A stretch of 13,227 nucleotides of DNA from an uncultured Alphaproteobacteria bacterium. GTDB lineage: Bacteria > Pseudomonadota > Alphaproteobacteria > CALKHQ01. The stretch spans positions 1-13,227 of the forward strand of contig CALKHQ010000304.1 of the NCBI GenBank assembly GCA_937988735.1, given 5' to 3'. This document shows positions 6,620-13,205 of this stretch, in pieces. The notes under the pieces are model-generated. The model made no database searches, was not told the DNA's origin, and saw only the letters and a program-made list of their open reading frames with translations. The translations under genes and the position numbers were made by a program. How positions within the stretch are numbered: position 1 is the stretch's first letter; each line of letters begins with the position of its first letter.

Positions 6620-6625
6620 TATAGT
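6620..6625 (+). promoter_or_regulatory. Possible -10 box for ferrochelatase
   Basis: TATAGT, embedded in CGTATAGTGCGG, lies 28 bp before the chosen hemH ATG. A very similar box (TTATAGTCCGCC) precedes prfB at the other end of the window. No good -35 hexamer is visible at 17 bp. If this is the -10, the transcript would start near 6632, downstream of the alternative GTG at 6624, which argues for ATG 6654. Confidence 0.35.
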
Positions 6626-6653
6626 GCGGCCCCCGATAACCGACGGCCCTGCG

Positions 6654-7712
6654 ATGACCCTGCCCGCCGCCAGCGACACCGCCCCGCCCGACGACACGAT
6701 CGGCGTGCTGCTGATCAACCTCGGGACGCCCGACGCCGCCGACACCGCCGCCGTGCGGCGCTACCTGCGCCAGTTCCTCGGCGACCGGCGGGTGGTGGAG
6801 ACCAACCCGCTGCTGTGGCGGGTGCTGCTCAACACCGTGATCCTGCCCTTCCGCCCCCGCCGCAGCCTGGAAGCCTATCGCCAGGTGTGGAACCGCGAGC
6901 GGAACGAGTCGCCGCTGCGCACCCATACCCGCGCCCTGGCGGAGGCGCTTGCGGACACACTGGCCGACACGCCGGCGGTCATCGTGGACTGGGCGATGCG
7001 CTACGGGAACCCCGCGATCGCCGACCGACTGCAGGCGCTGGAGGCGCAGGGGTGCGGGCGCATCCTCCTGTTCGCGCTCTATCCGCAGTACAGCGCCACC
7101 ACCACCGCCACCGCCTATGACGACGCCTTCCGAGCGCTGATGGCGATGCGCCGCCAGCCGGCGGTGCGGACGGCGCCGGCCTACCCCGACGACCCCGGCT
7201 ATATCGCCGCGCTGGCCGCCTCGGTCCGGCACCATCTCGCCGCCCTGGACTGGCAGCCGGAGGTGATCATCGCCTCCTACCACGGGCTGCCGAAGGCGTA
7301 CTGCGACCGGGGCGATCCCTACCGCACCCAGTGCGAGACGACGACGCGGCTGCTGCGGCAGGTGCTGGGCCTCGACGACGCCGCCCTCCGGATGACGTTC
7401 CAGTCCCGCTTCGGGGCGCTGGAATGGCTGCAACCCTACACCGCCGAGACCCTGGCGGAGCTGCCGCGCACCGGCATCCGCCGGGTCGCCGTGCTCACCC
7501 CCGGCTTCGCGGCCGACTGCGTCGAGACGCTGGAGGAGATCGCGATCCGCGGCCGCGAGACCTTCCTTTCCGCCGGCGGCACCCACTTCAGCACCGTCCC
7601 CTGCCTCAACGACGACCCGGCGCACATCGGCGCGCTCGCCGCCCTGGTCCGCCGCGAGCTGGCGGGCTGGATTCCGGCCCGATCGCCGGTCGACAGCCCG
7701 CCATCGGATTGA
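6654..7712 (+). CDS. hemH: Ferrochelatase
   Basis: This enzyme inserts Fe2+ into protoporphyrin IX, the last step of protohaem synthesis. The 352-residue product has the family start GVLLINLGTPDA (17-28), followed by VRRYLRQFLGDRRVV (34-48) and NPLLWRVLLN (51-60). The body carries MRYGNP (115-120) and LYPQYSATTT (142-151). The catalytic histidine is in SYHGLPKAYCDRGDPY (H210) and the conserved acidic residue in LTPGFAADCVETLEEI (E291). SRFG-x-EWLQPY (251-262) is the usual C-terminal metal-site region. The Cys ligands of a 2Fe-2S cluster are not evident. ATG 6654 is chosen; an in-frame GTG at 6624 overlaps a possible -10 box. The stop codon overlaps the -35 of the downstream heat-shock promoter. 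Confidence 0.95.
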   Translation: MTLPAASDTAPPDDTIGVLLINLGTPDAADTAAVRRYLRQFLGDRRVVETNPLLWRVLLNTVILPFRPRRSLEAYRQVWNRERNESPLRTHTRALAEALADTLADTPAVIVDWAMRYGNPAIADRLQALEAQGCGRILLFALYPQYSATTTATAYDDAFRALMAMRRQPAVRTAPAYPDDPGYIAALAASVRHHLAALDWQPEVIIASYHGLPKAYCDRGDPYRTQCETTTRLLRQVLGLDDAALRMTFQSRFGALEWLQPYTAETLAELPRTGIRRVAVLTPGFAADCVETLEEIAIRGRETFLSAGGTHFSTVPCLNDDPAHIGALAALVRRELAGWIPARSPVDSPPSD

Positions 7713-7735
7713 AATCGCGAAAGAAATCCCCACAT
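7709..7735 (+). promoter_or_regulatory. Heat-shock (RpoH/sigma-32) promoter of hsp20
   Basis: TTGAAA (7709-7714) is separated by 13 bp from CCCCACAT (7728-7735), matching the sigma-32 pattern TTGAAA-N13-CCCCATNT closely. The -35 overlaps the hemH TGA (7710-7712). Transcription would start near 7741-7743, just before the first leader hairpin, and the downstream gene encodes a small heat-shock protein. Confidence 0.82.
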
Positions 7736-7740
7736 CCAGG

Positions 7741-7842
7741 TTGCAGCCCGCATGTGCCTGACGGGCGTGCAGGCTGTGGGCCGCGACCGCAGCCTGGCTG
7801 GGTCGCTCCCTGCATGTCGCTTCAGATGGAGGACGTGTAGCG
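7741..7842 (+). ncRNA. ROSE-like RNA thermometer in the hsp20 5' leader
   Basis: The leader of about 100 nt can fold into three successive hairpins. Hairpin 1 spans 7744-7776, with CAGCC/GGCUG at the base. Hairpin 2 spans 7783-7806, with GCGACC/GGUCGC plus CAG/CUG around a bulged G. Hairpin 3 spans 7810-7840. In hairpin 3, 7810-7818 pairs with 7832-7840, G7819 is bulged, and CUUC (7820-7823) pairs with GGAG (7828-7831) around a 4-nt AGAU loop. The Shine-Dalgarno GGAGG (7828-7832) is thus sequestered. The pairing of UCGCU with AGGA around a bulged G is the defining U(U/C)GCU feature of ROSE elements, which melt on heating. The final stem ends 2 nt before the AUG. Folding was done by eye. Confidence 0.8.
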
Positions 7843-8319
7843 ATGTTTGACCTGACTCCCTTCTACCGGACCACGGTCGGGTTCGACCGGCTGTTCAGCC
7901 TGCTGGATGCGCTCACCGAGGACCAGTCGCTGTCCAGCCCGCCCTACAACATCGAGAAGACGGGTGAGGACCGGTACCGGGTCACCGTGGCCGTGCCCGG
8001 GTGGACGCCGGAGATGCTCTCGGTCGAAACTCGTGACAACGAGCTGATCATCAGCGGCACGCGTCAGGAGAGCCGCGAAAACACCGAGGGATGGCTGTAC
8101 CGCGGCATCGCCGACGGCTCGTTCCGCCGGACCTTCCGCCTGGCGGAGTTCGTGGAGGTGGTCGGCGCGGAGCTGAACAACGGCCTGCTCCATGTCGATC
8201 TCGTGCGCGAGCTGCCGGAGGAGATGAAGCCGCGCCAGATCGAGATCAGGACGTCGGCTCCGGCCCGCATCGCCCACAAGGCCCGGAAGCTGATCGAGAA
8301 GGTCAAGGACGCGGCCTGA
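7843..8319 (+). CDS. Small heat-shock protein, Hsp20/IbpA family
   Basis: This 158-residue ATP-independent holdase binds unfolding proteins in the cytoplasm for later refolding by DnaK/ClpB. The start MFDLTPFYRTTVGFDRLFSLLD (1-22) is typical of the IbpA-like class A proteins of Proteobacteria. The alpha-crystallin domain runs about 34-128: PYNIEKTGEDRYRVTVAVPGW (34-54), then NELIISGTR (66-74), then the closing A-x-L-x-N-G-L-L motif (AELNNGLLHVDL, 109-120). The IEI motif (133-135) is the C-terminal I-x-I anchor for oligomer formation. A basic C-terminal helix follows. Translation should be temperature-gated by the upstream ROSE-like leader and transcription by the RpoH-type promoter. A GC-rich hairpin follows 17 nt after the stop. 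Confidence 0.95.
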   Translation: MFDLTPFYRTTVGFDRLFSLLDALTEDQSLSSPPYNIEKTGEDRYRVTVAVPGWTPEMLSVETRDNELIISGTRQESRENTEGWLYRGIADGSFRRTFRLAEFVEVVGAELNNGLLHVDLVRELPEEMKPRQIEIRTSAPARIAHKARKLIEKVKDAA

Positions 8320-8335
8320 TCCGCGTTGCCCCGAT

Positions 8336-8359
8336 GCCGCCGGGGGCCATCCCGGCGGC
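8336..8359 (+). terminator. GC-rich hairpin after hsp20, possible partial terminator
   Basis: GCCGCCGGG (8336-8344) pairs perfectly with CCCGGCGGC (8351-8359) around a 6-nt loop, starting 17 nt after the hsp20 stop. Only GGTTC follows, so there is no proper T-run. It may attenuate rather than stop transcription, or stabilise the hsp20 mRNA, allowing more Hsp20 than the protease genes downstream. Confidence 0.45.
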
Positions 8360-8440
8360 GGTTCACGACACGTGGATACGCAGGAGCGGTCCGCCTGTTG
8401 AGGGGGCCGCGCGCAGAGTCGCTCGACGGAGGACCTTGCC

Positions 8441-8776
8441 ATGCGTTGGACTGACGACACCCGGAACGACAGGCAGCCGGAATCGAGCGGCGGCCTCGGG
8501 CCGCTGGGCTTCGGCGGCCTGATGCTCGCGCTGTGCCTGGCGCTCGCGTCGCTTGCGCCGGCGCCGCTGCTTGCGCTGTCGCTGAGCTCGCTCACCTCGA
8601 TGGCGGCCTGGGTCGCGGCCGCCACCGCGCTTCTGCGCGGCGAGACCATCGAATGGACGCGCTGGAACCGCTGGGACGTGGCGCTCGCCTTCTTCGCCCT
8701 CAGCATTGCGGCCGGCTGGTTCGTGGACCTGCAGGCGGTCGAGGCGTTTGTTGCCGCGAACGCGGCCGGCCACTGA
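8441..8776 (+). CDS. Small membrane protein in the heat-shock operon, function unknown
   Basis: I do not recognise a family. The 111-residue product has a polar N-terminus (1-21) and two or three hydrophobic segments: about 22-44, 46-65 with a polar turn, and 80-95. Between them is a tryptophan-rich, charged stretch ETIEWTRWNRWD (68-79). GGAGG lies 8 nt before the ATG at 8441. It is 15 bp upstream of the HtpX-like protease gene, so the two are very likely cotranscribed and may work together at the inner membrane. It lacks cysteine pairs or catalytic motifs. A role as an adaptor or stabiliser of the neighbouring protease is possible but is only an inference from context. Confidence 0.72.
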   Translation: MRWTDDTRNDRQPESSGGLGPLGFGGLMLALCLALASLAPAPLLALSLSSLTSMAAWVAAATALLRGETIEWTRWNRWDVALAFFALSIAAGWFVDLQAVEAFVAANAAGH

Positions 8777-8791
8777 CGGCGGGAGCGCAGG

Positions 8792-9610
8792 ATGAACAGG
8801 GGTTTCCTGCCGCTGGCGGCCATGGTGGCCGTCGTCGCGCTGTGCGGCTGGATCATCGGCGGCCTTGCCGGCATCGCGCTCGCGGCGGTGCTGATGCTGG
8901 TGCTCGCCGTGACGATGCCGCGGCTGTCGCCACATGCGGCGATGCGCCTGCACGGCGCGGTGCCGGTGCATCCGACACTGGCGCCGGCCGTCTATCGCGA
9001 ACTGGCGCGGCTCGCCCGCCGGGCGCGGCTGCCCCGGCTGCCGCAGCTCTATCGCCTGCCCAGCCCGGCCCCCGCCGCCTTCGCGGTCGGCGACCCCGAC
9101 GGCGCCGCGGTGGCGGTTTCCGACGGCCTGGTGCGGCTGCTCGACGGGCGGGAGCTGTCGGGCGTGCTCGCGCATGAGGTGGCGCACATCGCGGCCGGCG
9201 ACCTCGCGTTCAGCCGGCTCGGCGACGTGCTGCAGCGGGCGACCGCGATGGTATGCATGCTGGGCCTGCTGTCGGCCCTGCTGCTGATGGCGGTGGTTCC
9301 CGGCCTCGAGATGCCTCTCCTTGCCGTCTGGACGCTGGCGCTGGCACCGAGCGCCATCGGGCTGCTGCGGCTGGCGCTGTCGCGTTCGCGGGAGTTCGCG
9401 GCCGATGCAGCGGCGGCGGAGCTGACCGGCGATCCCGCCGGGCTCGCCCGGGCGCTGCACAAGCTCGACCTCGCCGAGCGGTGGACGCTGCGCCACCTGT
9501 TCGGGCGGATGGCCGGCCTGGAGCAGCCGTCCTGCCTGCGCACCCACCCCGCAACCCGCGACCGCATCGCCCGGCTGCTGCAGGGCGGGGGCGCGGGGCG
9601 GGCCGCTTGA
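8792..9610 (+). CDS. HtpX-like M48 membrane metalloprotease
   Basis: This 272-residue zinc protease is predicted to degrade misfolded membrane proteins from the cytoplasmic face of the inner membrane. Two N-terminal membrane segments (about 5-41) precede the catalytic domain. The zinc site is HEVAH (128-132), with the third ligand probably E201 in SREFAAD. Two more hydrophobic segments (about 150-170 and 174-196) lie between the two motifs, as in HtpX. The C-terminus has the family's CLRTHPATRDRI (249-259). AAFAVGDPDGAAVAVSDGLV (96-114) replaces the usual 'NAFATG...VAVTTGLL' edge. It is somewhat shorter than classical HtpX (about 285-295) and is more safely called HtpX-like. GGGAGCGCAGG precedes ATG 8792. 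It lies in the Hsp20/HtrA-like operon, consistent with a heat-shock role. Confidence 0.9.
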   Translation: MNRGFLPLAAMVAVVALCGWIIGGLAGIALAAVLMLVLAVTMPRLSPHAAMRLHGAVPVHPTLAPAVYRELARLARRARLPRLPQLYRLPSPAPAAFAVGDPDGAAVAVSDGLVRLLDGRELSGVLAHEVAHIAAGDLAFSRLGDVLQRATAMVCMLGLLSALLLMAVVPGLEMPLLAVWTLALAPSAIGLLRLALSRSREFAADAAAAELTGDPAGLARALHKLDLAERWTLRHLFGRMAGLEQPSCLRTHPATRDRIARLLQGGGAGRAA

Positions 9611-9668
9611 TTTCGCACGCCGCGCGACCGACATCACCGCCCCTCAACTGGTGGAGGGTCCGCCGCCC

Positions 9669-10733
9669 ATGGGCGCAGTTCCGCAGTTCATCCTCGATTC
9701 CGACGGCAGCAGGCCGTCCCGGCGCGCACAGCCGGCGAACGACGGCGACGCCGGACTGCTCGACGCCTACTCGCAGGCCGTGGTCGCCGCGGTCGAGCGC
9801 GTGGGTCCGGCCGTGGTCCATCTCGTCGCCAGCCGGCACGGCACCAACGGCGGCGTGACGACCGAACAGCCGCTCGGCACCGGCTCAGGCGTCATCTTCA
9901 CGCCGGACGGCTTCCTGCTGACCAACAGCCATGTCGTCCACGGGGCGAGCAGCGTCACCGCCACCCTCGCCGACGGCCGTACCCTGCCGGCCTATCTGGT
10001 CGGCGACGATCCGGACACGGACCTTGCCGTGCTCCGCGTCCACGCGGACGGGCTGGCGCACGCCGAGTTCGCGGACTCGGCCGCCATCCGGGTCGGGCAG
10101 CTTGCAATCGCGATCGGCAACCCCTTCGGTTTCCAGGCCACCGTCACCGCCGGCGTGGTCAGCGCGCTCGGCCGGTCGCTGCGCGGCCGTACCGGGCGCC
10201 TGATCGACGACATCGTCCAGACCGACGCCGCCCTCAACCCGGGCAACTCCGGCGGGCCGCTGGTGGACAGCCGCGGGCGAATCATCGGCATCAACACCGC
10301 GATCATCCGCATGGCGCAGGGGCTGTGCTTCGCCATTGCCAGCAACACCGCACGCTTCGTCGTCACCGAGCTCATCCGCCACGGCCGGGTCCGGCGCAGC
10401 TACATCGGCGTCGCCGGCGAGACGGTGCCGCTGTCGCGGCGCATCGTGCGCCACCACCTCCTGCAGGCGGAGGCGGGCGTGCGGGTGGCCGGGATCGAGC
10501 CCGGCAGCCCGGCCGCCGCGGCGGGGCTGCAGGTGGGGGATGTCATCGTCGCCTTCGACGGCGAGCCCGTTCCGGGCATCGACGCCCTGCACCGCAGGCT
10601 GACCGCCGACCGCATCGGCGTCGCGACGCCGGTGACCGTGCTCCGCCTGCGCGAGAAGCTGGATCTCGGCCTGACGCCGGCGGCGCGGCCTTCGCGGGGG
10701 CCGGCCGCGGGCACAGTTTCGCCGCAAGGGTAA
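9669..10733 (+). CDS. HtrA/DegP-like S1C serine protease with one PDZ domain, no export signal
   Basis: This 354-residue trypsin-fold protease (about 45-235) is followed by one PDZ domain (about 245-335). The catalytic triad is visible: H88 in LLTNSHVV, D118 in DPDTDLAVLRV, and S194 in LNPGNSGGPLVD. The PDZ part shows AGVRVAGIEPGSPAAAAGL and VGDVIVAFDGEPV. Known HtrA proteins act in the periplasm, but this N-terminus (MGAVPQFILDSDGSRPSRRA) has no signal peptide or membrane anchor. The upstream in-frame GTG at 9651 adds none either, so a cytoplasmic location or a non-classical route is implied. ATG 9669 is chosen because GGAGGG lies about 10 nt upstream. It starts 58 bp after the M48 gene and probably belongs to the same heat-shock operon. 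Confidence 0.9.
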   Translation: MGAVPQFILDSDGSRPSRRAQPANDGDAGLLDAYSQAVVAAVERVGPAVVHLVASRHGTNGGVTTEQPLGTGSGVIFTPDGFLLTNSHVVHGASSVTATLADGRTLPAYLVGDDPDTDLAVLRVHADGLAHAEFADSAAIRVGQLAIAIGNPFGFQATVTAGVVSALGRSLRGRTGRLIDDIVQTDAALNPGNSGGPLVDSRGRIIGINTAIIRMAQGLCFAIASNTARFVVTELIRHGRVRRSYIGVAGETVPLSRRIVRHHLLQAEAGVRVAGIEPGSPAAAAGLQVGDVIVAFDGEPVPGIDALHRRLTADRIGVATPVTVLRLREKLDLGLTPAARPSRGPAAGTVSPQG

Positions 10734-10796
10734 ACCGGAACGCCAGGACGGCGCGACCTACGGCCATACACCCACCCCGAACCGGAGGAGCGTGCC

Positions 10797-12008
10797 ATGG
10801 CCGACGTCTACTACTTCAGCGGGACGTATTTCCGGCAGGCCTAGAAGGACGTCATCGACCCGGGCGCAATACTGCTCGAGATCCCCTTCGGCACGCTTTC
10901 GCCGGTCTTCAACGGCTGGGCGTACCGGAACACCGACGGCAGCTACACCGTCTTCCTCGGCGAGGCCCCGATCACCTTCGACGCCAACGGCAACGCGTCC
11001 GGGGTGATCACCAACGTGCTCTGGCTGTCCTCGCTGACCCTGCCGGTCGATGAGGACGACGTGCTGGCAGGGGTGTTCGAGGGCTTCTCCGCGGGCGGCA
11101 TCCAGCAGGCGTTCCGGGCCGGCGGGCAGCTGTTCGTCGAGACCCTGTTCGCCTACGACGACATCGTGGACATGGACAGCCCCAGCTTCGCCGGCTTCCA
11201 CTGGTCGGCACCGGTGATCGAGACCTTCACCGGCAGCGACACGGTGTACGGGAGCCTGCACCATGACACGGTCTACGCCGGGTCGGGCAGCGACACGGTC
11301 TGGGGCGACGAAGGCGACGACCTGATCCGCGGCGGCTCCGGCAACGACACGCTGTTCGGGGAACGGGGCAGCGACACCATTCACGGCGAGCAGGGCAACG
11401 ATTACATCCTCGGCGGAGCCGGCGGCGACAGCCTGTCCGGCGGCGCCGGCGCAGACTACATCGGCGGCGAGGCCGGAAACGACTTCATCGAGGGCGGCGC
11501 CGGCGACGACTGGCTGAGCGGCGGAGGCGGCGCCGACACGCTGCGCGGCAACGCCGGCAACGACCGCCTCGACGGCGACGCGGGCGCCGACCTGATCTAC
11601 GGCGGCGGCGGCAACGACCAGATCTTCGGCGGTGACGGCGCCAACACGCTCCACGGCGGCGACGGGGCCGACTTCATCCGCGGCGGACGCCACCGCGACG
11701 AGATTTACGGCGGCGCCGGCGCCGACGAACTCGTCGGCGGCGATGGCGCGGACTTCCTCTCCGGCGACGGCGGCGCCGACACCCTGCTGGGCGGGGCCGG
11801 CGACGACACGCTGCTCGGCGGCGCCGGCAACGACCATCTGGCAGGCAGCACCGGCACGGACACGGCGCTGTTCCTGCAGCCGCGCTCGGCCTACCTGATC
11901 GGCATGCAGGGCGGCATGGTCGTCGTGCAGTCCCTGGGCGGCGAAGGCACGGACACGCTGCTCGGTGTCGAGCGGCTGGTGTTCACCGACCAGGTGATGT
12001 GGGTGTGA
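10797..12008 (+). pseudogene. RTX calcium-binding protein gene interrupted by an in-frame amber codon
   Basis: ATG 10797 has an excellent ribosome binding site (GGAGGAG, 6 nt upstream). It reads MADVYYFSGTYFRQA, then TAG (10842-10844, codon 16), then continues in the same frame for 387 codons to TGA at 12006-12008. After the amber, KDVIDPGAILLEIPFGTLSP reads as ordinary protein. The N-terminal domain (to about codon 145) is not recognisable. It is followed by some 22 GGxGxDxLx-type nonapeptides, which form a Ca2+-binding beta-roll. The C-terminal stretch ending GTDTLLGVERLVFTD resembles the tail of type I-secreted RTX proteins. No signal peptide is present and no type I exporter lies nearby. 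Restarting at GTG 11004 would lose 69 codons and has no ribosome binding site. It could be a recent pseudogene, a read-through gene or a sequencing error. Confidence 0.75.
11232..11852 (+). repeat. RTX nonapeptide repeat block
   Basis: Roughly 22 degenerate 27-bp units encode GGxGxDxLx repeats, for example GGAGDDTLL and GGAGNDHLA near the end. The two aspartate-containing turns of successive units bind Ca2+ in a parallel beta-roll, which in family members folds only outside the cell. The DNA repeats are degenerate, so they follow the protein repeat and are not a mobile or CRISPR array. An irregular unit (GGRHRDEIY, near 11684-11710) has lost the canonical glycine/acidic pattern. Confidence 0.85.
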
Positions 12009-12044
12009 GCCGGCGCGGCCGGCCGGGGAGCGGACGTCGGAACG

Positions 12045-13170
12045 CTAGGCTTCCGCCCCGTGCCGCCCGTCGCCGCGCTTCTGCCCGGCGAGGCTCGCCT
12101 CGAGGAAGCCGTCGATCTCGCCGTCCATCACCGCCTGCACGTTGCCGGTCTCGAAGCCGGTGCGGAGGTCCTTCACCATCTGGTACGGCTGCATGACGTA
12201 GGAGCGGATCTGGTTGCCCCAGCCGATCTCCGTCTTCGCCGCATTCTCCGCCGCCGCCTTCTCCTCGCGGAGCTGCAGCTCGCGCTCGTAGAGCCGGGCG
12301 CGGAGCATTGCCCAGGCGGTCGCCCGGTTGCGGTGCTGGCTGCGGTCGCTCTGGCACTGCACCACGATGCCGGTCGGCAGGTGGGTCAGCCGGATGGCGC
12401 TGTCGGTCTTGTTGACGTGCTGGCCGCCGGCGCCGGACGCGCGGTAGGTGTCCACCCGCACGTCCTTCTCCTCGATCTGGATGTCGATCGAGTCGTCCAC
12501 GACCGGATAGACCCATACGCTGGCGAAGCTGGTATGGCGCCGCGCCTGGCTGTCGAAGGGCGAGATGCGAACCAGCCGGTGCACGCCGCTCTCCGTCTTC
12601 AGCCAGCCATAGGCGTTGTGGCCGCTGATCCTCAGCGTCGCCGACTTGATCCCGGCCTCCTCGCCGGCACTCTCCTCCAGGTACTCGACCTTGTAGCCCT
12701 TGCGCTCGGCCCAGCGGGTGTAGAGGCGGACCAGCATCTCGGCCCAGTCCTGGGCCTCGGTCCCGCCGGCGCCCGCATGGATCTCGAGGTAGCAGTCGTT
12801 GGCGTCGGCCTCGCCCGAGAGCAGCGTCTCCAGCTCCCTGCGCTGGGCAGTCTCGCGCAGCGCGCGCAACAGCGCCTCCGCCTCGTCGACGGTGGCCTCG
12901 TCGCCCTCGGCCTCGCCGAGTTCGGCGAGCGTCATCGCATCGTCGAGCTGGGCGGCGATGGTATTCATGGACTCGAGCGACTTCTCCAGCTGCGTGCGCT
13001 CGCGCATCACGCTCTGGGCGCGCTCGGCGTCGTTCCAGAAATTCGGGTCTTCGGCGAGCGCGTTCAGCTCGGCGAGGCGGCGTTCGGCTGCCGCCGGGTC
13101 AAAGACGCCTCCTCAGCAGTTCCAGCGACTGCTTGATCTCTTCGGCCAGCGCCGCAATCTCGGCACGCAT
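12045..13170 (-). CDS. prfB: Peptide chain release factor 2, with programmed +1 frameshift
   Basis: RF2 recognises UAA and UGA in the ribosomal A site and triggers peptide release. The first frame runs from ATG 13170 (AAGGAGG 8 nt upstream) for 23 codons to TGA at 13099-13101. A +1 shift on CTT continues in the second frame to TAG at 12045, for a 374-residue product. SPF (203-205) is the RF2 stop-codon-recognition tripeptide, distinguishing it from RF1. GGQ (248-250, in GAGGQHVNK) is the catalytic motif whose Gln is normally methylated. Both positions are within two residues of the E. coli protein. Expression is autoregulated: scarce RF2 leaves the UGA unread and favours the shift. The gene's own final stop is TAG, read by RF1 and not by RF2. 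It is convergent with the RTX gene, 36 bp apart. Confidence 0.96.
13098..13113 (-). promoter_or_regulatory. prfB +1 frameshift signal
   Basis: The minus strand reads AGGAGG CGT CTT TGA C. An internal Shine-Dalgarno-like AGGAGG (13108-13113) lies 3 nt before the slippery CTT T (13101-13104), and the in-frame TGA (13099-13101) is followed by C. The order and spacing equal the E. coli signal (AGG GGG TAT CTT TGA C), with a full consensus AGGAGG. Reading resumes at GAC (13098-13100) as DPAAAERRLAEL. Confidence 0.95.
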
Positions 13171-13199
13171 GTGGTTGTCCTCCTTGTGGAAGGCGGCGG

Positions 13200-13205
13200 A
13201 CTATA
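13200..13205 (-). promoter_or_regulatory. Possible -10 box of prfB
   Basis: On the minus strand CTTATAGTCC includes TATAGT, 30 bp before the prfB ATG. A transcript would start near 13192 and include the AAGGAGG ribosome binding site. The -35 would fall at or beyond the window edge, so it cannot be judged. The box resembles the one before hemH (6620-6625). Confidence 0.4.

Noticed and set aside
6098..6745. Upstream extension of the PAS_5 frame (start at 6745)
   Set aside because: The extension overlaps the secreted-protein gene in another frame, is Arg/Gly-rich and lacks family features. ATG 6097 gives the expected protein length.
6561..7733. 390-codon minus-strand frame opposite ferrochelatase
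   Set aside because: Antisense shadow with repetitive Gly/Arg/Val composition. Ferrochelatase motifs are complete on the plus strand.
10758..11837. 359-codon minus-strand frame with a regular Val/Ala-rich repeat opposite the RTX gene
   Set aside because: Its repeats are the reverse reading of the RTX 27-bp units. The plus strand gives canonical GGxGxD repeats and a proper C-terminal domain.
11232..11852. Regular repeats considered as a CRISPR or satellite array
   Set aside because: Units are degenerate 27-mers in frame with a nonapeptide code, with no repeat/spacer alternation.
12060..13136. 358-codon plus-strand frame opposite prfB
   Set aside because: No protein motifs. The minus strand encodes RF2 with SPF and GGQ motifs and the frameshift signal.
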